From positions 8,197,001-8,261,000 of the forward strand of contig NC_092671.1 of assembly GCF_964355755.1 (NCBI RefSeq): a DNA stretch of 64,000 nt, in the 5' to 3' direction. Positions 55,419-64,000 of this stretch are shown here, one piece after another. A program made the translations under genes and the position numbers. Below the pieces are notes generated by a model that worked only from the letters and a program-made list of their open reading frames with translations, was not told the DNA's origin and did not search any database. Origin of the DNA: Antedon mediterranea. Its lineage: Eukaryota; Echinodermata; Crinoidea; Comatulida; Antedonidae. How positions within the stretch are numbered: the first letter of the stretch is position 1; each line of letters opens with the position of its first letter.

Positions 55419-55752
55419 AGCGTTTTTTACAATAGTTATTAACAAATGAAACTGAAAATAGAAACGTATTGTAGGCCTATGCTGAATTTATTTTTATGGT
55501 AGGTATTATGAAATAACAAAAAAAAATGATTAGATCTCTACATACTTTTTCGATGGTTAATATACGAAGGAACATTACTTATACTAGAGAAATAAACAAT
55601 TGAGTAAGAAGTGTTTTGTATTATAGAGTTACTAATGGTATTATCGATATAATACAGTTATCTTCCTTATAGGCCTACATTAAAACGCAGAATCTTAATT
55701 GATAGTATGCCCTATAAAGCTAAACCACAAATCAAGACACGCAAGGACATAA

Positions 55753-56220
55753 CTAAAGCTTGGTTCCCACTAGAACGTAACGCAAGGACGTAAAAGCAAC
55801 GCAAGCGTTTTAACCAATGACAAGCGAAGTTATAGACAGTAAAGCGTGGTTCCCATGGCTTAATCACTTGTTATTGGTCAATTCACTTGCGTTGCGTTAC
55901 GTCCTTTGCGTCGCTAGTGGAAACCACGTTTAAAGCTTGGTGTCCACTAGAACGTAACGCAAGGACGTAAACGCAACGCAAGCGTTTTAACCAATGACAA
56001 GCTAAGTTATAAACAGTTAGCAATCACAAGCAAATAAGCCATCGCTTGTGATTGGTCAATTCACTTGCGTTGCGTTACGTCCTTGTGTTGCGTCGCTAGT
56101 GGGAACCACGCTTTACCCTCAATCACGTAAGCGCGACGCTAACCAATCACAAGTAATGGATTATTTGAACTTGCTTGCGTTGCGTCTACGTCCATGCGAC
56201 TTTAATGGGAACCAAGCTTA
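55753..56220. mobile_element. Family B inverted-repeat array
   Basis: Three or four adjacent palindromic units with AAAGCTTGGTTCCCACTAGA or GGGAACCAAGCTT ends, ACGCAAGGACGTAA arms and ATTGGTCAATTCACTTGCGT centres, in alternating orientation. About 470 bp of nearly continuous inverted repeat. Confidence 0.87.
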
Positions 56221-57137
56221 AGTAAGATAATAAGTAAGATAAAAAGGTATAATACCTCCCTGTTTAAACCATGTTTAATAATATGCTCTCTTACAATATT
56301 CTTCATATATTTGATGCTTACAAAAACTACCAGATTTAAATTATTGGCCAAAACTAAAAAAATATTCAAGATTAAACGTCAGCAAATAATAACTATGAAT
56401 AATAAGATCAGGAATACATATTATAATACATTCAACTACTTAAAGTAAAGTTTAATGAAACATTAAAGGTACATATATGCGGGTTCTATCGTACATCTTC
56501 ACGTACATATAAGCGTACAAATAAATGTTTGTTTATTAAACATATTTCAATACAAGAAATGGAACTCGAGGAAAACATTAGTGTACATCAATTAGGCTAT
56601 AAACAATAGATAATAAACAATGGTCTTCATTTATGGTCTTATTTAAAAAGATATTTATGAACAGTAGGCGATTTTTATACTCTCTTTATACTATTATTTT
56701 TCAGATATTATTGATAACAAAATTGTATTAAAGGAAAGTACATTAAGTATGAATATAATACATCCATAATTATTTTTTAAACTTTTTTTTTATATTTATA
56801 GTTTCAATTGACAACATGTTTGTGAACCAATTTGTTATACTTTACTGTGAATTCAAATTGAATCTAATTGGACACTACAGGAGGGTGATAATCTCTACTG
56901 TTGCCAATTGTTTCATTCATTCAATAATAATAAATAAATTCATTTCTTTTTTCCCAATGCCTTCAACCAACAAATTTGAGATAATTCTTTAAAATATGTT
57001 TTTCTTCAGGTTTTTGTAAGCATTTAAATATTAAATGAAATATTAGTACAGTAAATATCAAAACTTGCTTTAATCCTATTTATAGAATCATTGCTACATA
57101 GTTATTTTCGGTGTTGCCATAGAAACATCTGTTCTTG
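56221..57137. other. Intergenic DNA, nothing recognised
   Basis: AT-rich, with no protein-like open frame, RNA gene or repeat family noted. It would include 3' UTR of the candidate minus-strand gene ending at 57138, if that gene is real. Confidence 0.5.
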
Positions 57138-57185
57138 TTACTTTAATAATGACCACTTCAGCTGATCTTTAGCACTTTGGAAAAC
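57138..57185 (-). CDS. Possible terminal coding exon, unidentified minus-strand gene
   Basis: After the acceptor TTTGTCTCTTCAG the frame reads VFQSAKDQLKWSLLK and stops (TAA at 57138). A short amphipathic C-terminal helix is plausible. I do not recognise the protein, and an exon this short can arise by chance. Confidence 0.3.
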   Translation of the reverse strand, partial: VFQSAKDQLKWSLLK

Positions 57186-58165
57186 CTGAAGAGACAAACA
57201 AAATTTAAAGTTTTCAGAGGATTAACAACAAAATAAAATCAATAAAGAAAAAATAAATAAATTAGGTTTAACAATACGTAAAAGTTGTGATATAATGTAT
57301 CGGTCATAATTGATAGAACATTATGCTTTAATTATACATCCGTCCAAATGTCAACGACCTTATTGTTACACTGTTTTAGCCCTGGCTTATGTTTCCTATG
57401 GGTTGTGTCTATATTACTCATTTGTGACCGTTGGTTCACCACTGTCCCCTTGGACATTAGACTTTCTAGCCCCCAAAGATTTGAGTAGAGTAACTAAATA
57501 CGATGACGATTATCACACTAAACCAACATGTTTTATCTGTTACAACATGGGCTAACGGCGCTAAATAACACTTGACAGTGAGCCTGGGATAAAAAAAAAC
57601 ATTTAATTATGTCAACACTACATCAGCATTAACCACAACAATTGTTTAGTATTATTTGTTGAATATGTATTAAAGTTTGATAATGATAACTGGGAAACTA
57701 AATCTGTTCATATATTTATGTAATTTTATACTATTAATAATAACCAGTTATTAGACAGCAGGGATGCATTATTATGTTGGTGGCCGTGGCTGATACAGAC
57801 TTGCTTCCAACTCTATTTAAACATGTTTTGGATTTATCAACCAGGAAAGATGTACATGAACTGTCATTGTTGATACCAAGATGTTCCTAGTTCTTGCCCT
57901 CTTCAATTCCCATTGGAGATGGGCTATAATAATAACTTTATAAAAAGGTGGTTGATTGTAAGGCACTTCAACTTTGCAAACGCAATGTCTACTATTGTTC
58001 ATCCCTTTTTTTGATTCAGTAATTTGACAAACAAATAAATGCAATGATTTAACTAAAATAATGGACAGATGTTGGCATTACTCTGCCCAAATTGTTCTTA
58101 ATATTATAAATACTAACATATGAAAATACTTCAGAATCGGGCAAACAACTAACAAATCAACTTGG

Positions 58166-58475
58166 CTCCCTGATGAAAATTAACTAAAATAACTACATCT
58201 TCTGGACAGAAAGAAATATGGAGCTGTAATTGTGTAGTATATTGAATACCTGAAAATTCGAAAACCTAAATAAACTCGTTTTAAAAGTAGAGTCTGCTCT
58301 CTGATGGAAATTAACTAAAATAATTACATCTTCTGGACACAGGATAAAGCCAAACTTCAAACACCATTTTTGGTTTTGTCTCACTTTTTGTATACTCACT
58401 GAAAGAAACATGGAGCTGCAATTGTGTACTATATTGAATACCTGAAACTCGAAAACCCAAATAAACTTGTTTACA
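58166..58475. repeat. Direct duplication with a 60-bp length difference
   Basis: Copy 1 (58166-58282) and copy 2 (58295-58475) share TAACTAAAATAA/TTACATCTTCTGG, ATGGAGCT, AATTGTGT, TATATTGAATACCTGAAA and CCAAATAAACTNGTTT-type sequence. Copy 2 has about 60 extra bases between the halves (GGATAAAGCC to GTATACTCAC). Confidence 0.85.
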
Positions 58476-60270
58476 TGGAGTGAAGAAGATGAAAACTAGA
58501 GTTCTGGAGCAATTAAATAAAAAGTAAAGTCTGTTAATAAACTTGTGTGCTGCCACCAATACTACAATGTATGATCTCTAAAGCCAACTCCCTGTTAAAC
58601 TGTATTACGATATATCACGCTATCACACACTACAGTGACATTTTCATGGAAAAGATACCAATAGATTAGGTGAAGACCTTCACCTTAAATCATTTATAGA
58701 CCACCTTCCACTTATATTATATCCCTCAATATACAAATTCAGAAATTATATTGCACATATTTAACAGTGGTAAAAATGAATAAGATCTTTGAGACCATGC
58801 ACTTGAATTCTCAAATCCAAGGATTTCCTAAATTTCATAATAAACCACTCGATCAAATCGCGTGACCAGAGTGTTTTAAACCTCTGTCCACACCATCAAA
58901 CTACTATCTTGTCTTTGTATATAAAAATTAATTACTGATTTCAAGTTTCAAGTATTTGTTCACACTGTTGTGGCCATGAAATTTTAGTTTTTCATGAAGG
59001 ATAAAATAAGACTTTATATCCGTAAATTTCCTACAATGTCGGTATTGAGGTTTTGTGAGTATTTGTGAATCTACCATATAAGGGAATAAATCGGTCTTAC
59101 ATAACATACATTTTCAATAATAACTCGCAGAGGTTGAGGTGAATTTTTTAAATGTTTTTCAAAGATTAAATAATAATTTAATTATAGATTTACTTTAAAT
59201 CATGAAGAAAACTATGTAGTTAATAAAGAAAGATATTTCATTCAGATTTTGTCATATTATACAGAGTCAAATTTGCAAAACCCTTTAATAAGTTGTAATC
59301 AGGTTTGCAAGGCAATTTTGTGGCCAAGGGGACACATGTGAAGTCTTGGGGAAAAAACACACCCGCAAACGGCTTGTTCTAGTTACAAGATGGTTGGCAT
59401 GTATTTAACTGACTATCCTTATCACAACAGTACATTATGCTAAAAAAAATAATCAAATAGCATCCCCAACTATACCTTCTTTCAAGATTACTCGTGTTCG
59501 CTATGAATCTATCAAAAATGTGTAGCAAATCAGGAGATCAAAATATGTTATACAACTTGTTAAAATTGGTAACAATTTATGCAGTGTTTAAACGGGTTTT
59601 AGATTCATTCTCAAGTTTGAATAAAACGCATTTAAACAGAAAATTATGTCATCAATTTTACTGATATAATACTGCCATTAGTTTTTAAAATCATAAATCT
59701 AACTTTAAAAAAAGAAACTAACTAGAGGCAAGTGGATCATACATTATGATAATGAAATCAGAATCGAAATATAAAACATAAAATTTCAGAAACCAAAGAA
59801 GATTAACATATCAATTTCCAATTGCATAAATAATTTGACAGAAGTCATGATAAAGAACAGAATACAGAAGTACTTATAACTGTGAATGAAGATTCCTCTA
59901 ACGTCTAAAAAGAGACATTTTCTAATAGACATCTGTTAGTGCATCTGTTAGTATGTTTTATACACATCCTCATATAATTCTTGTCAGTATCATTGTATGA
60001 CACGACGATAGCAACTGTGTTGCTATTGCATATTCCCATAGCGCGCTTCATAATGTATGGCTATAGTGAAATGCTTCTTTAAAAACATTTTAGAATTGCT
60101 AGATCTTCTGCTAGAAAAAATCAAATTTGAATTAAGATATTTGATACACTCTATTCACTATTTAAAAAACCATTAAGAGTTTGTGCATCATGGTAACACA
60201 CCTTGCACCAGAAAAACTGATGGACAAAAAGAAAGCTGCTTTACAAAAACTAAAATAGACAAACATTGCT

Positions 60271-60431
60271 AAAGCTCTGTCTACACTATCAAACTTTAAT
60301 TCAGAAAGAAATATGATGTGACCATATATGGACATGATGATGTCATATCAATACCATGTTTGGGTATATCACTACCATTTGGGCACATCACATTTTTTTT
60401 GTCAAACTAGTTTGATAGTGTAGACAGCTTT
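60271..60431. mobile_element. Family A MITE copy 7
   Basis: AAAGCTCTGTCTACACTATC and inverse GATAGTGTAGACAGCTTTA. The interior contains ATATGGACATGATGATGTCA and TATCACTACCATTTGGGC. A small decayed relative of the terminus is also visible at 58878-58903. Confidence 0.87.
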
Positions 60432-61294
60432 AATTTTAAGTATGGTCAATTTGTAATCTGTCAAATCTTTCACCCAACATCGGTCTTCTCATAATTAGAA
60501 ATAGAAACAAACTGTATGACACGTATAAAAGGATATCTATATGCCAAACATAGTGCCAAACCTTTCTCCTGTATCTGCATTTAAAGTGCAGTGCAACTAT
60601 AGGGCCAATAACGCCATTCATGCAGTAACTTTTTTTAAACCTCAATCATCTCGGACATGTTACACAATCAGGTAGCAGAGAGGTAAAACACAATAGTTTA
60701 TCACTCATCAAAATAGTAACATAAGATAGACAAATATTATTGTGTATCTTACTATAGTTTTAATAGAAGTAATTGTATAGTTAGATAAAAAAAAATAATT
60801 TAAAAACTTGATACATTGTTTACTAATTGCTTTTATAGAAACAAAACTAAAACAACATCACACAAAGAAGAGGGAGTTGTACATGAGTCATCATAGTCTG
60901 TGTTACTTTACAGGTGTATACGCGTACACGTGCCATAGTGCAGTTTAGAAATCTGTGAGTGTACAATATTACAAACATACTAATATAAAAGATGTGAAAG
61001 TCAATATTAATTATGTAAAAAAAAAGTAGCTCAGAAGGTTACAATTATGATAGAATAAAAGTTCAACAAAGTTGAATTAGAAACTGTGAAAGGTAAATGG
61101 AATTGGTTCATCTAAAAATTAAAAAAAATTATTATATTACAGTAGAAAAAAATGGAGGAAGAAACAAAAGAATAAAGACCACAACCGAACATGCCAAAAA
61201 GAAGTATAAACCGAATATTGGGGCATTTATGGGACAAACTATTACCAGAGTATAGAAAATAAATCAATTGAAGTGTTCACCAGATATTACTTAC

Positions 61295-61315
61295 TTGCAG
61301 CTTTGCTGACAAACC
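61295..61315 (-). CDS. Possible 21-bp micro-exon
   Basis: GGTTTGTCAGCAAAGCTGCA plus A, between the acceptor ATTCAACACACAG and a consensus donor GTAAGTAA. In phase 0 it reads GLSAKLQ and joins in frame to VFQSAKDQ at 57185. Support is only splice-site strength and frame. Confidence 0.2.
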
Positions 61316-61349
61316 CTGTGTGTTGAATCAAATTAATATTTTCATTCAT

Positions 61350-61700
61350 TTATTCTTTTCGAAAAATAATTTTATTTTTTTCATATACATTATGTATGTT
61401 TATTGGCTCTGGAATAAATTTAGCAGTGTATACTTTGGGAAGCCACTTAAGAACATTAGTAGTAAATTTCATGTCAACATTTTGCATGGAAATTACTAAA
61501 TTGTGTGCGGACCTATATACCGAAGCATCAAAATAACACAGTGGGTCGGCCGATGTATGTGGAACATCTTCAAATACATGTTGGATAGCGCTATTTTTCA
61601 GACAACTCCTATTCCCAATGGATAGCCACAATCCTAAAGGATATTGATGAACATTATATCGCACAGGTGAACATGTTATCAAGAAGCAAGTGTCATGCAG
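61350..61700 (-). other. 117-codon open frame, unrecognised
   Basis: Open from just after a TGA at 61701-61703 to TAA at 61350. Segments look protein-like (YPLGLWLSIGNRSCLKNSAI, VLKWLPKVYTAKFIPEPINI) but match no family I know, and a frame this long can occur by chance a time or two in a window this size. No splice link is supported. Confidence 0.2.
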
Positions 61701-62396
61701 TCAGACAATCGTGGGTGTCAAAAGACAATGGCAAATTAATGCTACATCTGTATGTAATAGAAATGGAGACAAAAAATAAATTGAACCTTATAATGTTAGG
61801 TTAATTAATATACAGTAAGCTATTGCATGGCACAATATAGTAGAGCTCAATATGTCTAATGATGATGACGCGTATTGAATATACAGTATATAAATAATAT
61901 TGCTAAACAATTGACCAATATATCGCGACACTGACAGGGTAAAATAAAGGTTTTCAACTGGCAATCAGATTGTGATTGGCCCAGTTACTTCTAAAAGTAA
62001 TTGCAGATTTCAACAACAATTAAACACACGGCATGTTGATAAGCACTTCACACTTGTTCATTAATATCAAAATTCTCCGTCACCAAAAAACACAAACCAT
62101 CCAACAGATACATTTATAATTAGGCCAAGTACAGTATAAGTTACAAATATTTAAATAATCTCCTATTTTTTTGCGTGTGAATCACTGACATTTGGTATAA
62201 AACATGTCTATTATAATAGTAATAACACATCAATTGCACGCAACCGTGAAAGTGATAATTCAATCACATGATTGTTCCAACATGTGTCGGGAATGGAACA
62301 TCAAACAAGTGTTTCTTTCTCCCTACCACAGTAAACAGTTGTTTAATTGTGCATCGATAATAGCCAATGTGACACTATTAAATATTCTCCTTTAAT

Positions 62397-62526
62397 TAAA
62401 GCTTGGTTTAAAATAGGGTGAGTGCAACACAAGGATATACAGATACAGATCATCAAACTGTTAGCTGTGATTGGTCAAATTACTTGCATGTACTTTCTTT
62501 CTGTACACCCTATTGATAACCAAGAT
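62397..62526. mobile_element. Decayed Family B element
   Basis: AAAGCTTGGTTTAAAATAGG at the left and TATTGATAACCAAG at the right, with GCAACACAAGGATATAC and GTGATTGGTCAAATTACTTG inside in the Family B order. Strongly diverged. Confidence 0.5.
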
Positions 62527-64000
62527 GTAATAAAATATGTGGTCAGTTTCAAAGATGTGGTTATAGAACAATAGAATTTATACAAGTTTGATACAATATT
62601 TGTCATTTGGCAGATGAATTAAAAACAACGAGAAAGGAAGGGATTGGAGGGTGGGGTTATATCAAATTGATTGTAGCGGCAGTGTAGTGTTTTTTTGTTT
62701 ACATTTTGGGTTAATTAACAAACTTTCGTTAAATAATTTAAAATAGCTTAAATAATATAATAAAGTATTTTCTACAAATGCAGTTATTTATGGACCTAAC
62801 TCTTTGTTCCCTATTTTCTGTACAGTAAGTTATAAGTATAAATTATATTGTATGGTATATTATTTTCTATTCTGTATGTAAAATATGTGTGATTTGAAAC
62901 ATTTTTTAAATAGTCTCAATAGTAAACTGATAAAATAAACTAGACTAATTTCAATTGGGCACCAAATTTGATCTCATTAAGATGAACACCAACTACACTC
63001 AACACAGAAACGCACAGCTGCTGTTGTTCAACACGCGAACCATATTCAGTGCCGCCAATAATATTTATCGTTTAATCTACGAAATGAAAGATAAGCTCTC
63101 AGTAAAATGTTGACCATGAGATTGAACATTTGCATGTTCCCAACTGAACCGAACGACTAGCAATCTTTCGAATCACGACTCTTTATGTTTTTTCGGCTAG
63201 GGTCACGGTAATTAGTTGGATTGATTTGAACAAAGGTGCTGACAGTTTTAATTAAAAGCAGGAAGCAAAATGTGTGAAATATCCTCCAGAGCGTCTTGTA
63301 CATTTACAAAGAAGGTGTCAAGTATTGCGATGTGATAATGAGAGATTTAACAGGGCACGAAAAACGTCAACAGAACTCTCGCAAACCCTACTCTAGCCTT
63401 GTTCACGAATTACTCATCATGCAAATTTATTAATATCACATTTTGTCCATGTCATTCTGTGAACTATAAATGACACCGAAAACTATGTTGTTTGTGGACA
63501 CATTATTGGTTTTTTTTTTACGATAACCCAATTTTTCGATAATATATGTTCATAAAAATGACAATTGCAATTCATTTAATAGATGCATAAGAGAATAATG
63601 TACTTTAAAATAATGTGGTATAAAACTAGGGGTGCATAAAAAACATTTTTTTTAATAACAAGGACACAGGAATTAACAGTTTTAATATTTCCTTCCATAT
63701 TAATAGAGATTAATTTAATAAAGCTTTTAATTACTAATGTTACACAGAGACAAACAACTATGAAATACAATTTAACCTATTATATTTCTAAATGAAAACA
63801 TTTCCGATGTAGATTAAAAACTAAATACGTTTAAATAGTCTAATAACTATACCGCTTCTTGCTGTAACAACAGGGAAAATGTATTAAAATGTATTGTAAT
63901 TTTCATGAAAAAGTATGGTGTTTATAGTTACTGTTGTTAAAGCTACAAAAAGCTTGTCGTGTGGGTGCCAACAGCTTAAGGCTGGATGAATATTTTAAGA

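Larger units (their letters stand above)
57186..64000. other. Right-end region without secure gene
   Basis: Apart from the repeats and weak candidates listed separately, I see no supported coding exon, RNA gene or promoter. The last 1.4 kb (62.6-64.0 kb) is AT-rich with no protein-like frame. Confidence 0.5.

Overview
The window is animal nuclear DNA: AT-rich, with spliced genes, long introns, canonical GT-AG junctions, MITE-like inverted repeats, tRNA-like SINEs and a CR1/L2-type LINE 3' end. A labial-class (Hox1) homeobox exon, a very large mosaic receptor gene (Ig, LamG, EGF, sushi, GCC2/GCC3) and the AGGCCTAG-rich, TACTGTAC-rich base texture suggest a marine invertebrate deuterostome, most likely an echinoderm. 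The phylum is an inference; I have not matched the sequence to a species.

Layout. 1-8.9 kb is probably intron of Hox1. It holds no recognisable exon, no retroelement coding and only local tandem duplications. 8.92-9.21 kb is the last Hox1 exon (+ strand), with the whole homeodomain. 9.2-21.9 kb lies between Hox1 and the next secure gene. It contains a TIR element, an inverted-repeat block and two weak, unidentified spliced candidates (minus strand at 13.3-13.8 kb, plus strand at 16.3-17.0 kb). 21.96-52.36 kb is one minus-strand gene convergent with Hox1. I could reconstruct 29 coding exons that keep one reading frame, 6006 nt in total and about 2001 residues. Predicted order: signal peptide; three Ig-like domains that lack one or both canonical cysteines; a LamG/concanavalin-like domain; a canonical Ig domain; an acidic linker; EGF, EGF and calcium-binding EGF; an unrecognised three-exon module; cbEGF; cbEGF plus sushi; cbEGF; cbEGF; linker; Ig; an unnamed cysteine-containing module; GCC2/GCC3; one transmembrane helix; and a 358-residue cytoplasmic tail without a kinase, carrying an 8-residue tandem repeat and a C-terminal FPPPP motif. 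The transmembrane exon appears to use a GC-AG intron.

52.4-57.1 kb is a probable CpG-rich promoter/5' region followed by repeat-dominated intergenic DNA (LINE 3' end, tandem duplications, a compound array of inverted repeats). 57.1-64 kb has no secure gene. A short possible terminal exon at 57.1 kb (minus strand) and a possible upstream micro-exon at 61.3 kb are the only splice-like signals I could connect.

Biology: Hox1 is an anterior-patterning transcription factor. The large gene looks like a single-pass adhesion or recognition receptor whose tail could recruit Ena/VASP-type actin regulators. Nothing shows that the two act together; they are neighbours, perhaps at the anterior (3') border of the Hox cluster.
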